Positions 37,039 to 46,947 of a stretch of DNA of 64,000 nucleotides are shown one piece after another. Position numbers and translations under genes: made by a program. The stretch is from JAIOZK01 sp964468645. GTDB taxonomy: Bacteria; Bacteroidota; Bacteroidia; Bacteroidales; JAIOZK01. A model generated the notes under the pieces. The model searched no databases, was not told the origin of the DNA, and worked only from the letters and a program-made list of their open reading frames with translations. Position 1 is the first letter of the stretch. Each line of letters begins with the position of its first letter. The stretch lies in the NCBI GenBank assembly GCA_964468645.1, contig CAYXUU010000008.1:77783-141782 (forward strand), given 5' to 3'.

Positions 37039-38295
37039 ATGAATTACATTTTTAAATATCTTTTCTCGTTTAAAAAACCTGAAGTTACCGGTTCTTCATC
37101 GCTTTCCGGACTGGCATGGAAAAGGTTCAGGAAAAATAAACTGGCGTTATCAGCCCTGGTTTTTATCTGCTTAACAGTTCTTATTTCGTTGCTTGGTTAT
37201 TTAATAACACCTGATTCTACCCCTTTTGCTAACGATCAGTACCTTGAACTCAGCACACATAAACCCGGAACAAAAGTCAATTTATTATATGTCAGGCGTA
37301 ATGAAGCTGAAAAACCGGGAGGGTTTTTCAAAAGGATGTTATTCGGGGAGAAGGGTAATTTCTCAAAAATCCCTTTCAGTACATATGAATTAACCGATGA
37401 TAATATCATCATACAGGAATATGCTGATACCAGCATCACCGACAAACAGGAATTCATTTATAAACTTGTAGATGTATGCTATCCGCTGAGTAATGAAAAC
37501 CCGGAAATCATTCATATTAATGATTCCCTTCTATTTACAGATATCGATGGAGTTTTAAATACTGTTGCAGTTGCGGACCTGCAAAATTATGTTGTTCAGG
37601 ATCATATCCGCACAAAACGTTATTTGCTTGGTTCAGACAGATTTGGACGAGACCTGCTAAGCCGGCTCCTGATAGGAACCCGCGTAAGCCTTTCAGTTGG
37701 TTTTATTTCAGTCTTCATATCATTGTTTATAGGAATTACGCTGGGTTCCATTGCAGGGTTTTTCAGGGGATGGATAGATGATCTGATCGTCTGGTTCATT
37801 AATGTGATCTGGTCGATCCCAACACTTTTGCTGGTCATCGCCATTACATTTGCACTTGGAAAAGGATTCTGGCAGGTATTTATCGCCGTAGGTCTTACTA
37901 TGTGGGTAGAGGTTGCCCGTGTCATTCGCGGCCAGATCATCAGTACAAGGGAGAAAGAATTTGTTGAAGCTGGCCGGGCACTTGGATTCAGTAATTTCAG
38001 GTTGATCTTCAGGCATATCCTTCCCAATGTAATGGGGCCTGTAATAGTTATCTCGGCGGCAAACTTTGCATCTGCTATCCTGATCGAAGCCGGATTGAGC
38101 TTCCTGGGAATCGGCGTTCAGCCTCCCATGCCTTCATGGGGTAGCATGATCAAAGAACACTATGGATACCTGGTGCTCGATTCAGCCTATCTGGCAATCT
38201 TACCAGGAATTGCGATTGTATTGATGGTACTCGCCTTTATGCTTATTGGTAATGCCCTTCGTGATGCCCTCGATGTTAAGCTCTCGAATAACTAA
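37039..38295 (+). CDS. ABC transporter permease (DppC/OppC type) with large insert
   Basis: 418 residues from the ATG at 37039 (a TTG at 37027 is less likely). The N-terminal OppC_N part has one membrane segment (about 35-58), then an unusual ~140-residue extracytoplasmic stretch (60-200), then the binding-protein-dependent permease domain: LLGSDRFGRDLLSRLLIGTRVSLSVG, five membrane segments, the EAA loop EFVEAGRALGFSNFRLIFRHILPN and AGLSFLGIGVQPPMPSWGSM. No ATPase, binding protein or second permease is adjacent. The stop overlaps the convergent DUF5723 gene by 4 bases. Confidence 0.9.
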   Translation: MNYIFKYLFSFKKPEVTGSSSLSGLAWKRFRKNKLALSALVFICLTVLISLLGYLITPDSTPFANDQYLELSTHKPGTKVNLLYVRRNEAEKPGGFFKRMLFGEKGNFSKIPFSTYELTDDNIIIQEYADTSITDKQEFIYKLVDVCYPLSNENPEIIHINDSLLFTDIDGVLNTVAVADLQNYVVQDHIRTKRYLLGSDRFGRDLLSRLLIGTRVSLSVGFISVFISLFIGITLGSIAGFFRGWIDDLIVWFINVIWSIPTLLLVIAITFALGKGFWQVFIAVGLTMWVEVARVIRGQIISTREKEFVEAGRALGFSNFRLIFRHILPNVMGPVIVISAANFASAILIEAGLSFLGIGVQPPMPSWGSMIKEHYGYLVLDSAYLAILPGIAIVLMVLAFMLIGNALRDALDVKLSNN

Positions 38296-39779
38296 CGACG
38301 CTTCTTCTTATAAGTGCCATACTCGTTGTTATAACAGCTGGTCACCTTTTTCCCGAAGCCGCACCAGCCTTTACCTAGATTGATCTTCAATGAGAAATAA
38401 AAATCTGCCCCTGTAAAATCACTTAAACCAAAGAAACTCCCCAGTTTATCAGTTCCGATAGTCAGAAAATAAAATCTAACAGCTAAACCTAAACGAAGTT
38501 CTTCGAAATTGTAAAAAGAAACCGGCAGATTTACTTCCAATGCTGATGATTCATATCTGGGTATTAATGCAATCTGTGGAGGCCTCTTCAGATATGTATT
38601 ATTGAAATAAATGGGATAAATAAAGGTCCCGTTAATATACCATTGTTTGTAATGGTGATAGTCAATCTGAAAGCTTAAGGCAGCAGGAAGTCCAATTGAA
38701 ACCTTATCTGCAGTAAGGGAAGCATCAGGATTTCCATAAAATCTTGTACTTATTTCCTGAGCCAGGTCATTGATGCTGGAATAAGATAAAGTATCTATTC
38801 TTTCCCAGTAATGGTTTACATTGTCATACTCATGAAGTTGGGCATTCGTATTAAAATTAATAGCTCCAAGATCAAGAATCGAGAAACCAATCTTATAAAG
38901 ATAATCCTGATGTACCTGCTCACAGATTTTTGCACTATACTCTTTCGAATGACCATTCTTTGTCCGAACGTAGGTAACACCCAGGTCAAAAGCCACTCCA
39001 CTACCTTTAAAGGTAGGTCCGATTGGCACTTCATTATTGCCATAATCAACAGGAAGGGAATAACCTGCTTTTCCGTTCAAATTCAAAACATTTGTTGTAC
39101 TATCATTATAAACGATATAATCGAGGTTATCGGCTTCAACAAAAGCACCTGAATATCCCATTAAATATTTCACAGTCCCGCCCACCGACCATTTATTGTA
39201 TGCCCATTGATGAACAGTCTTGGCAACTGATATTCCAATTTCGCCCCACATCATTCCTGCTACTGAAGCACCGTTATTATTATAATTGGTATTGAACTGT
39301 GGTGGATAATTTAATCCATTGTATCCGAATGTTGCTATATCATAAGGCAAGCGGTAGCCAGATGCTACTGTTCTAACCTGGGTTTGTAGTGCAAATGCCC
39401 AATCGTTATAGACAACAAAAGCCGAAGGTCCAACCACCCTGAGGTTCGTATAGAATCGTTTTAATTTGATATTCTTGTAATAATCAAATGACTGGTTATC
39501 GTCGCCATATTCAGGGAATTCGGCACCCTTTTTGAGAAACAATCCAAGGTTATAATCCTCTTTATGGATGTAGAGAAAGTTGTTGTCGGCAAAGATATTG
39601 GCTGTTACAATGTTAACATCAGCATACAGCTTTGAACTAAGTATGGCACTGGGATTTATCAGCACTGAATTTGAACCGGAATAGTTGCTGTTAATCAGTC
39701 CCAGCATTTCCTGTGCATGAATATTAACGCTAACAACACCAAGAAAAACGATCAATACAATTCGCCTTATAACAACCAT
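38292..39779 (-). CDS. DUF5723 family predicted outer membrane protein
   Basis: 495 residues. Signal peptide ending HAQE, then MLGLINSNYSGSNSVLINPSAI, the N-terminal pattern of a Bacteroidota family of barrel-like proteins. The rest has alternating amphipathic strands. Function unknown. Confidence 0.75.
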   Translation of the reverse strand: MVVIRRIVLIVFLGVVSVNIHAQEMLGLINSNYSGSNSVLINPSAILSSKLYADVNIVTANIFADNNFLYIHKEDYNLGLFLKKGAEFPEYGDDNQSFDYYKNIKLKRFYTNLRVVGPSAFVVYNDWAFALQTQVRTVASGYRLPYDIATFGYNGLNYPPQFNTNYNNNGASVAGMMWGEIGISVAKTVHQWAYNKWSVGGTVKYLMGYSGAFVEADNLDYIVYNDSTTNVLNLNGKAGYSLPVDYGNNEVPIGPTFKGSGVAFDLGVTYVRTKNGHSKEYSAKICEQVHQDYLYKIGFSILDLGAINFNTNAQLHEYDNVNHYWERIDTLSYSSINDLAQEISTRFYGNPDASLTADKVSIGLPAALSFQIDYHHYKQWYINGTFIYPIYFNNTYLKRPPQIALIPRYESSALEVNLPVSFYNFEELRLGLAVRFYFLTIGTDKLGSFFGLSDFTGADFYFSLKINLGKGWCGFGKKVTSCYNNEYGTYKKKRR

Positions 39780-40043
39780 CTATAGTACGGTATTGAATTT
39801 TCAGTTCCCTGCAATTACAGTAATCCATTGCAGGATAAATACCCAGAATCCTGATTTAATACTTTTAATTTTCCCCTGCAATCCCCTTATCTGCAAAACG
39901 CGGATCAAACATCAGCAGGTTGCCTATCTAACGATAAGTTTGAAGATATATTACCTTTCACCCCTTTCAAAGTTTAACAGCTTAATTAACATTATTATCA
40001 TTACCTGTTTAGCACAAAGTCTCTTGATTCGGGTAGAAATCTG

Positions 40044-40051
40044 TATATTTG
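40044..40051 (+). promoter_or_regulatory. -7 box (TATATTTG) next to the DUF2809 start
   Basis: Exact TAnnTTTG, 4 nt before the ATG at 40056, so the transcript would be leaderless or the match is chance. Gap 39780-40043 shows no gene. Confidence 0.4.
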
Positions 40052-40055
40052 AGTG

Positions 40056-40466
40056 ATGACTGGCAAGAACCTACGACTCAGGGTTATTTATCTGTTTATG
40101 ATCATCATGGCTGCTCTTATCGGAGTTAGTTCCAGGAAACTTTCGGTTTACCCGGAGTTTCTTGCAAGTTTTGCCGGGGATACCATGTGGGCATCTGCTG
40201 CTTATTTCCTGATCAGGCTTATTAAGCCTTCCGGTAAGATCCTCCATTCAGCATTGCTGGCGATGATGATAAGTATACTGACTGAGCTCAGTCAGTTATA
40301 TCATGCCGACTGGATAGATCAAATACGTAAAACTACCATTGGCGCACTTGTTATTGGTTCAGGATTCGTATGGTCAGATCTTTTATGTTACCTGTCGGGG
40401 ATAGTTATCGGTATTATACTTGATGTGCTATTATTAAGAATCATGAAGCATCCAACATCATATTGA
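40056..40466 (+). CDS. DUF2809 membrane protein
   Basis: 136 residues from the ATG at 40056 (a GTG lies just before it). Four membrane segments. The family pattern SSRKLSVYPEFLASFAGDTMWASAAYF and ELSQLYHADWIDQIRKTTIGALVIG are clear. Small predicted integral membrane family of unknown function. It precedes tRNA-Leu. Confidence 0.85.
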   Translation: MTGKNLRLRVIYLFMIIMAALIGVSSRKLSVYPEFLASFAGDTMWASAAYFLIRLIKPSGKILHSALLAMMISILTELSQLYHADWIDQIRKTTIGALVIGSGFVWSDLLCYLSGIVIGIILDVLLLRIMKHPTSY

Positions 40467-40491
40467 TTAGCACTTTCCCCTGTAATTTTCG

Positions 40492-40499
40492 TATATTTG
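40492..40499 (+). promoter_or_regulatory. -7 box (TATATTTG) of tRNA-Leu
   Basis: Exact TAnnTTTG, 13 nt before the mature tRNA 5' end. Confidence 0.6.
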
Positions 40500-40512
40500 C
40501 AGCATCACAATT

Positions 40513-40594
40513 GCGGATGTGGCGTAATTGGTAGCCGCGCTAGACTTAGGATCTAGTGCCTTCGGGCGTGGGGGTTCGAGTCCCTTCATCCGCA
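40513..40594 (+). tRNA. tRNA-Leu(TAG)
   Basis: 82 nt class II tRNA with a long variable arm. Anticodon TAG in CTAGACTTAGGATCTAG, T arm GGGGGTTCGAGTCCCTT, acceptor GCGGATG pairing with CATCCGC, discriminator A. CCA not encoded. Confidence 0.95.
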
Positions 40595-40603
40595 CACTAC
40601 ATC

Positions 40604-40640
40604 AAAACCTTGATATAACATCAGGGTTTTTACATTTTTT
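40604..40640 (+). terminator. Terminator after tRNA-Leu
   Basis: 10-bp stem AAAACCTTGA / TCAGGGTTTT with one G-T pair, followed by T-rich sequence. Confidence 0.75.
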
Positions 40641-40719
40641 AGCTTATAATTGTAACTTTTTCAGTAATTTACGTATTAAAGTTAACTTATACTTATTCGG
40701 TGGTCATTAAATATATCAG

Positions 40720-43479
40720 ATGAGAATACTCTTTTCTTCATTATTTAGCTTGGTATTCTCTTTACAGCTTCTGAGCCAGGGAAATACGCAAACTGATAGT
40801 TTCAGGTTGCTGCTTGAACAACCTGCCACAAAATCAGCAAGGGCCATGATATTTATCGAACTTTCAGATTTATATTATGGTGACTCTCTGGAGTTATCAA
40901 ATCTTTGCGCTGATTCTGCACTGCTAATTGCTGAAAAGAATAACCTTTTCAGGCTTCAGGGATTAGCCCTGTTAAGAAAGGCATGGTATTATTCATCTTT
41001 AGAAAACCCATACATGGAGCTGGAGTATTTTAGCCGCGCTGCTGATATATTCTTGCGAATAAAAGACTCCGCCAATCTTTCCTTAACATACAATAATCTC
41101 GGACTTGTATATACTCAACTATCCGATTTTCATAAAGGTATCGATCACCATCTGAAGGCCACACGAATTGACAGCATTCAACATGACAGTGCAGGTTTAT
41201 CATATGCTTTCAGAAATATTGGCCTGGCTTATGAGTATTTGACAAAATATGACCTGGCCATCGAGTTTTATGTCCATGCACTGCTAATCGAGCTGGCAGA
41301 AAATGATTCTATGGAGATTGCAAGCATTTATAACAATCTTGGAAACATTTATGAAGTATGGGGTAACTATGAGAAGGCACTTGATTATTATTTAAGGGCC
41401 ATGGCTACGCATGAAGCTCTGGAAGATACAGCCGGAATAGCAGTGGTTACAAATAATATTGGCATTATATATCACGACTGGAAAAAGTATGATAAAGCGC
41501 TTGAGCATTATTTACTTGGATTTACTTTTGAGAAATTCCTTAATCATAAAGCCGGGATGGCAACATCTTTAAACAACATTGCCGTTATCTATGATGAGAT
41601 AGGGCAATATGATACTGCGATATTTCTTTTTGAACAATCACTCAAACTGTATGAGGAACTTAACGACAGATATGGAATTGCGATTGCCCTTGGTAATATT
41701 GGTGAGTTTAAGATGGATCGCGGCGATTATTCAAATGCAAAGAACTACCTGATCAACGCCTTAATGATCTATGAAGAAATAGGTAATGAAGCTGGTATTT
41801 GTCAGACATATAATCAATTAGGGGTTCTATATCTTAAACTAAAAGAATATAATCTCTCCAGAAATTACTTCCTTCAAAGCCTTGACATCAGCACCCGTTT
41901 AAATATTATTGAATCCACGACTGAGAATTACAAAAAACTTTCACAGATTTATGAGAAACTTGGAAATTTCAGCAAAGCCTTTACCTACCTTTCAAGTTAT
42001 AACCACTTAAAAGATTCTATCTTCAACAAGGAAGTTAATGACCAGCTCACTGCTTTACAGTTTGAATTTGAAATTGAGCAAAGGGAGAAAGAAATACAAC
42101 TGCTGAATTCCAGAAACGAAATTAACCTGCTAAATATTACCGATCAGAAAGAGCGACTCTTCAGGAACAGGATAATTTTTCTGACTACTATTGGTCTTCT
42201 GGGTGCAATTATTATCCTCTTTATCCTTCTCATCAGGCAATACAGGCAAAGGCTCAAGGTTATCAAACTGTTGAACAGACAAAAAAAGGAACTGGAGGAG
42301 AGCAAGGAAGAATTAATTTCAGCAAAGGAATTGGCCGAAGAATCTGAAAGGCTTAAAACCGCCTTCATCGCTAATATCTCACATGAAATCAGAACACCGA
42401 TGAACGGGATCATTGGCTTCACAGAACTATTGCGCGAAGACAACCAGCTAACAAAAGAAAAGAAAGACTCGTACCTTGATATAATCATCGAAAACGGAAA
42501 GAAACTGATCACTATCCTTGACGATATATTCGACCTTTCCCTTATAGAAACAGACCAGTTGAAGCTGAGCAAGGATTTTATAAACATCTCAAACCTGTTG
42601 AGAGATATTTACAGTCGGAATAATTTAATACTCAAAAAAGGATCCAAAAAGCATCTCGGATTTGTTTATAATCCGGATAAATCATACCCCGATTTCTTTA
42701 TTTACAATGATGAACACCGGTTAAAGCAGGTTATCAATAACCTGATATCAAATTCCATAAAATATACCAATAAAGGTTTTATTGAATTTGGGTACGTGGT
42801 AAAGAAGAATACAAACCAGATTGAGTTTTATATTAAGGACACAGGTATCGGTATTGAGAGAAAGCACTTTGAAACAATTTTTGACAGGTTTCGGCAGGCT
42901 GATGAGTCATTTACCAGAAATTTCGGAGGTACCGGACTAGGTCTTACAATATCAAAACAACTGGTATCATTTATGGGGGGTGAGATCACACTGGTTTCAG
43001 AGCCAGATGCAGGATCCGTATTCCAATTTTCACTCCCATTAACCGAGGAAGACAAGATATTATCAGGGGTTGAATCAAGAATTGAAGAAAAAGAATATCA
43101 GCAGGATTACAATTGGTCTGGCAAGAAGATCCTTGTTGCTGAGGATGATAGATTGAACTATCAGTATCTCGCAGATGTTATTGCTAATAATAAAGGAAAA
43201 GTTACCCGGGCAAAAAATGGAGAAGAGGTCATGAAACATATTAAAAATAACCCTACTGGTTATAACCTTATTCTCATGGATATACAGATGCCTAAGATGA
43301 ATGGCATAGAAGCATCTGAAAAAATCAGAAATATTGGCCTGGATATTCCAATAATTGCAATAACGGCATATTCACATCTGAAGATGAATGATGAGCTGAT
43401 CAATAAACTATTTCAGGATTATATAACAAAACCGGTCGGAGTGAATGAACTATCTTATAAGATAGCCAATTTCTTATGA
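40720..43479 (+). CDS. TPR hybrid sensor histidine kinase
   Basis: 919 residues. Signal peptide or anchor at the N-terminus, then about eight TPRs (residues ~70-430, e.g. NNLGLVYTQLSDFHKGIDHHLKA), one membrane segment (~483-503), a coiled linker, HisKA with phospho-acceptor His555 (NISHEIRTPMNG), a HATPase domain (NLISNSIKYT, GIGIERKHFETIFDRFRQ, GGTGLGL) and a C-terminal receiver with Asp854 (LILMDIQMPKMNG). No DNA-binding output, so phosphate is passed to a partner elsewhere. The signal is unknown. Confidence 0.93.
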   Translation: MRILFSSLFSLVFSLQLLSQGNTQTDSFRLLLEQPATKSARAMIFIELSDLYYGDSLELSNLCADSALLIAEKNNLFRLQGLALLRKAWYYSSLENPYMELEYFSRAADIFLRIKDSANLSLTYNNLGLVYTQLSDFHKGIDHHLKATRIDSIQHDSAGLSYAFRNIGLAYEYLTKYDLAIEFYVHALLIELAENDSMEIASIYNNLGNIYEVWGNYEKALDYYLRAMATHEALEDTAGIAVVTNNIGIIYHDWKKYDKALEHYLLGFTFEKFLNHKAGMATSLNNIAVIYDEIGQYDTAIFLFEQSLKLYEELNDRYGIAIALGNIGEFKMDRGDYSNAKNYLINALMIYEEIGNEAGICQTYNQLGVLYLKLKEYNLSRNYFLQSLDISTRLNIIESTTENYKKLSQIYEKLGNFSKAFTYLSSYNHLKDSIFNKEVNDQLTALQFEFEIEQREKEIQLLNSRNEINLLNITDQKERLFRNRIIFLTTIGLLGAIIILFILLIRQYRQRLKVIKLLNRQKKELEESKEELISAKELAEESERLKTAFIANISHEIRTPMNGIIGFTELLREDNQLTKEKKDSYLDIIIENGKKLITILDDIFDLSLIETDQLKLSKDFINISNLLRDIYSRNNLILKKGSKKHLGFVYNPDKSYPDFFIYNDEHRLKQVINNLISNSIKYTNKGFIEFGYVVKKNTNQIEFYIKDTGIGIERKHFETIFDRFRQADESFTRNFGGTGLGLTISKQLVSFMGGEITLVSEPDAGSVFQFSLPLTEEDKILSGVESRIEEKEYQQDYNWSGKKILVAEDDRLNYQYLADVIANNKGKVTRAKNGEEVMKHIKNNPTGYNLILMDIQMPKMNGIEASEKIRNIGLDIPIIAITAYSHLKMNDELINKLFQDYITKPVGVNELSYKIANFL

Positions 43480-43564
43480 TAAAATAACATCCAAAAAAGT
43501 CCTATCTGCTGTTGATGGCATACTATTTGATCAGACAAAAAACAGTCAGTGCGTTAATAAGTTG

Positions 43565-43572
43565 TATATTTG
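43565..43572 (+). promoter_or_regulatory. -7 box (TATATTTG) of the tig-clpP-clpX operon
   Basis: Exact TAnnTTTG, 26 nt before the trigger factor ATG. No convincing -33 TTTG at 19-21 nt. Confidence 0.55.
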
Positions 43573-43598
43573 CAGGCCGAAATTAAAATATAAAGTAA

Positions 43599-44963
43599 AT
43601 GAATATTACAAGGGAAGATACAGGAAATCTGACAGCTACAATAAAGATTGAAATAGAGGAAAAGGATTATCTGGAATCTGTAAATCACGTTATAAAAGAT
43701 TATCAGAAAAAAGCCAATATGCCCGGATTTCGTCCAGGTAAAGTTCCAACTGGCATCATCAGGAAAATGTATGGCAAAGCCATTATCGCCGAAGAGGTGA
43801 ATAAATTACTATCGGAGACGCTTACCAATTATCTCAAAGATAATAATATCAACATATTGGGGCATCCACTGGCCAATGCTGAAAAAACCCAACAAATCGA
43901 CTTCGAGAACCAGAAATCGTTTGATTTCTTTTTTGATATCGGCCTGTCACCGGAAGTTAATCTGGAATTAACAGAAAAGATAAAAATAAATTATCCCAAA
44001 ATAAAAGTTGATAATAAAACCCTCAACAACTATATCGATGACATTTGTAAAAGGAATGGAACAGACCAACTTGTTGAAATAAGCGAAGAAGGTGACATAT
44101 TGAGGGGTTCACTGGTTCAACTGGATAAGGCAGGTAAGTTTGTTGAAGGTGGAATAAACAAAGAAGCGCCAATTGCAATTAATTACTTAAAAGACAGTAA
44201 AGAAAAGAAGAAATTTATCGATGTAAAAAATGGTGACATCATAAGATTCAATCCACTAAAGGCTACTGAAAGTGAAGCAGACACCGCCGCGATGCTCGGT
44301 GTAAACAAAGACGAAACTGAAGCTATGAAATCGGATTATGGGTTCACCGTTACAGACATTTCACGAATTGATCCTGCCAAACTCGATAAAGATCTCTATC
44401 AAAAGGTATTTCCAACTGAAGATATCCAGTCGGAAGAAGAATTCAAAAATAGATTGGAATCAGAATTAGAGAAAACCTATGACATTGAGAGTGATAAAGC
44501 CTTTATGGATAATAGCGTTGAAAAATTAATTGAGATCAGTGATTTATCCTTACCGGAGGATTTCATGAAACGTTGGTTACTTGATCAGAATGAAGGGAAA
44601 CTTACAGAAGAGCAAATCGATGAAGAGTTCGATGTGTACGCAAAATCCCTGAAATGGCAACTGATCCAGAATAAAATAATTGCAGATCATAATATAAAGG
44701 TTGAGGAAGAAGAGATCAGGCAGTATATCCGTAATTATTTCCTTTCCCAGTCTCCTGTGCCAAATGAAAGCGAAGAAGCGAAACAAAGATTGGAGTCTAT
44801 TATCGATACCATATTGGAAAACAAAGAAGAGATTAACAAAATCAACGACCAGCTTTATGATCAGAAGATCAAAGATGTTCTGAAATCAACATTGAAATTA
44901 AATATCAAAAACACCTCCTTCGAGGATTTTATTAAATCAGTAACAAAGAAAAATGAATCATGA
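43599..44963 (+). CDS. tig: Trigger factor
   Basis: 454 residues. Ribosome-bound chaperone for nascent chains. The ribosome-binding domain shows the signature MPGFRPGKVPTGIIRKMYG (about 40-58). The middle PPIase domain is strongly diverged from the FKBP type, as is usual in Bacteroidota. The C-terminal chaperone arms contain a helical segment of the ISDLSLPEDFMKRWLLDQN type. Its stop overlaps the clpP start (ATGA). Confidence 0.95.
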   Translation: MNITREDTGNLTATIKIEIEEKDYLESVNHVIKDYQKKANMPGFRPGKVPTGIIRKMYGKAIIAEEVNKLLSETLTNYLKDNNINILGHPLANAEKTQQIDFENQKSFDFFFDIGLSPEVNLELTEKIKINYPKIKVDNKTLNNYIDDICKRNGTDQLVEISEEGDILRGSLVQLDKAGKFVEGGINKEAPIAINYLKDSKEKKKFIDVKNGDIIRFNPLKATESEADTAAMLGVNKDETEAMKSDYGFTVTDISRIDPAKLDKDLYQKVFPTEDIQSEEEFKNRLESELEKTYDIESDKAFMDNSVEKLIEISDLSLPEDFMKRWLLDQNEGKLTEEQIDEEFDVYAKSLKWQLIQNKIIADHNIKVEEEEIRQYIRNYFLSQSPVPNESEEAKQRLESIIDTILENKEEINKINDQLYDQKIKDVLKSTLKLNIKNTSFEDFIKSVTKKNES

Positions 44964-45640
44964 ACAATTTAAGCAGTGAATTCCGGCAATTTGCAACCAA
45001 AGACAGAGGCTTAAACAGTATTACCCTCGACAAATATATTTCGATTACAGACAATTATATTTCTCCGACAATTATTGAAGAAAGACAATTGAATGTTGCC
45101 CAGATGGATGTATTCTCACGATTAATGATGGATAGGATCATATTTCTGGGAGTCCCTATTAATGATTATGTTGCCAACATTATTCAGGCTCAGTTGTTGT
45201 TTCTTGAATCTGTTGATTCTAAGAAAGACATTCAGATTTATCTTAACACTCCCGGAGGAGCTGTTTATGCAGGTCTGGGTATCTACGACACCATGTTATA
45301 TATTGCTCCTGATGTATCAACGATTTGTACCGGGATGGCTGCTTCAATGGGTGCGATCCTGCTTTGTGCCGGTGAAAAAGGAAAAAGAACAGCCCTTGAA
45401 CATTCAAGGATTCTGATACACCAGCCGATGGGTGGCGCTCAGGGACAGGCATCAGATATTGAAATTACAGCAAGGGAGATCAGCAAGATTAAAAAGGAGT
45501 TATACGAAATCATAGCCAAACACTCAAGCCAGACCTACAACAAGATATGGAAAGATGCTGACAGGGATTTCTGGATGACTGCAAAAGAAGCCAAGCAATA
45601 TGGCATGATTGACGAAGTACTTATTAAAAACAAAAAATAA
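44960..45640 (+). CDS. clpP: ATP-dependent Clp protease proteolytic subunit
   Basis: 226 residues. Catalytic Ser129 in GMAASMGA and His154 in ILIHQPMGG, 25 apart as in E. coli ClpP. The oxyanion strand NTPGGAVYAGLGIYD and the hydrophobic handle region are intact. The N-terminus is longer than the usual propeptide (~30 extra residues). It starts inside the tig stop. Confidence 0.97.
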   Translation: MNNLSSEFRQFATKDRGLNSITLDKYISITDNYISPTIIEERQLNVAQMDVFSRLMMDRIIFLGVPINDYVANIIQAQLLFLESVDSKKDIQIYLNTPGGAVYAGLGIYDTMLYIAPDVSTICTGMAASMGAILLCAGEKGKRTALEHSRILIHQPMGGAQGQASDIEITAREISKIKKELYEIIAKHSSQTYNKIWKDADRDFWMTAKEAKQYGMIDEVLIKNKK

Positions 45641-45648
45641 TCTTCACT

Positions 45649-46884
45649 ATGTCAACGCATGAAGACCGATGTTCTTTCTGTGGAAGGTCAAAACCTGATA
45701 CCAATATCTTAATTGCCGGGCTTAATGCACATATCTGTGATTATTGTGTGGAACAGGCACAGGCTATCGTCAGGGAAGAACTTGAATCAAAACAGGGTGA
45801 TGGTCTTGAAAACATTGAATTACTTAAGCCCAGGGAAATAAAGAAATATCTTGATCAGTATGTAATAGGACAGGATATTGCTAAAAAGGTTTTATCTGTT
45901 GCTGTGTACAATCACTATAAAAGAATACTGCAATCGCCGGGTAAAGATGATTCCGATGTTGAGATCGAAAAATCCAACATTATCGTTGTTGGGGAAACAG
46001 GTACTGGAAAAACGCTGCTTGCCAGGACCATTGCCAGAATGCTCAGGGTCCCTTTCTGCATAGCTGACGCAACCGTACTAACGGAAGCCGGTTATGTGGG
46101 CGAAGATGTTGAAAGTATACTATCACGATTGTTGCAGGTTGCTGATTACAATGTTTCAGCAGCTGAGAAGGGTATTATTTTTATTGATGAGATTGATAAG
46201 ATCTCCAGGAAAAGCGACAATCCTTCGATTACAAGGGATGTTAGCGGCGAAGGTGTCCAGCAGGCATTACTCAAGCTGCTTGAAGGGGCCGTTGTTAATG
46301 TTCCGCCCCAGGGAGGCAGAAAACATCCGGAACAGAAAATGATACAGATCAATACAAAAAACATCCTCTTTATTGCAGGAGGCGCATTTCATGGTATTGA
46401 TAATCATATCGGAGCCCGCTTGCAAACAAATATGATCGGATACAGTAAAGAATACGAGAAACATCAGATAGAACGTGATAACCTGTTACAGTACATCTCA
46501 CCTTCAGATCTGAAATCGTATGGACTTATCCCTGAAATTGTCGGGCGTCTGCCGGTAGTATCCTATCTTCACCCGCTAGAAAAAGATACACTCAAAAAGA
46601 TACTTACCGAACCTAAAAACTCATTGATCAAGCAATTTACACGATTGTTTGAAATGGATGATATAGAATTGAGTTTTGATAATAAGGTTCTGGATTTCAT
46701 GGTTGATAAATCGACAGAATTCAAACTTGGTGCCAGGGGATTAAGATCTATCATCGAAGCAATCCTTACAGATGCCATGTATGAACTTCCTTCGAGTAAA
46801 GGGACTAAAACACTTAAGATTACATTGGATTATGCTGAGCAAAAGTTCAGCAAATCCACTATTTCAAAACTTAAAGTGGCTTAA
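45649..46884 (+). CDS. clpX: ATP-dependent Clp protease ATPase subunit
   Basis: 411 residues. N-terminal zinc-binding domain with four cysteines (CSFCGRSK, CDYC), Walker A GETGTGKT, Walker B IIFIDEIDK, sensor 2 GARGLRSI, and pore loop GYVGEDVE. The unfoldase that feeds ClpP. 8 nt after clpP, completing the widely conserved tig-clpP-clpX order. Confidence 0.98.
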   Translation: MSTHEDRCSFCGRSKPDTNILIAGLNAHICDYCVEQAQAIVREELESKQGDGLENIELLKPREIKKYLDQYVIGQDIAKKVLSVAVYNHYKRILQSPGKDDSDVEIEKSNIIVVGETGTGKTLLARTIARMLRVPFCIADATVLTEAGYVGEDVESILSRLLQVADYNVSAAEKGIIFIDEIDKISRKSDNPSITRDVSGEGVQQALLKLLEGAVVNVPPQGGRKHPEQKMIQINTKNILFIAGGAFHGIDNHIGARLQTNMIGYSKEYEKHQIERDNLLQYISPSDLKSYGLIPEIVGRLPVVSYLHPLEKDTLKKILTEPKNSLIKQFTRLFEMDDIELSFDNKVLDFMVDKSTEFKLGARGLRSIIEAILTDAMYELPSSKGTKTLKITLDYAEQKFSKSTISKLKVA

Positions 46885-46947
46885 GCTTAACTGGATTATT
46901 AATAACTGTTTTCTTCAATGGCATAATTCTTGGAAACTTATTCTGGA

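Noticed and set aside
38811..39152. Frame antisense to the DUF5723 gene
   Set aside because: Shadow of the coding strand; basic low-complexity translation without homologous pattern.
39793..40056. 87-codon frame before DUF2809
   Set aside because: No family, odd composition, overlaps the promoter; likely chance.
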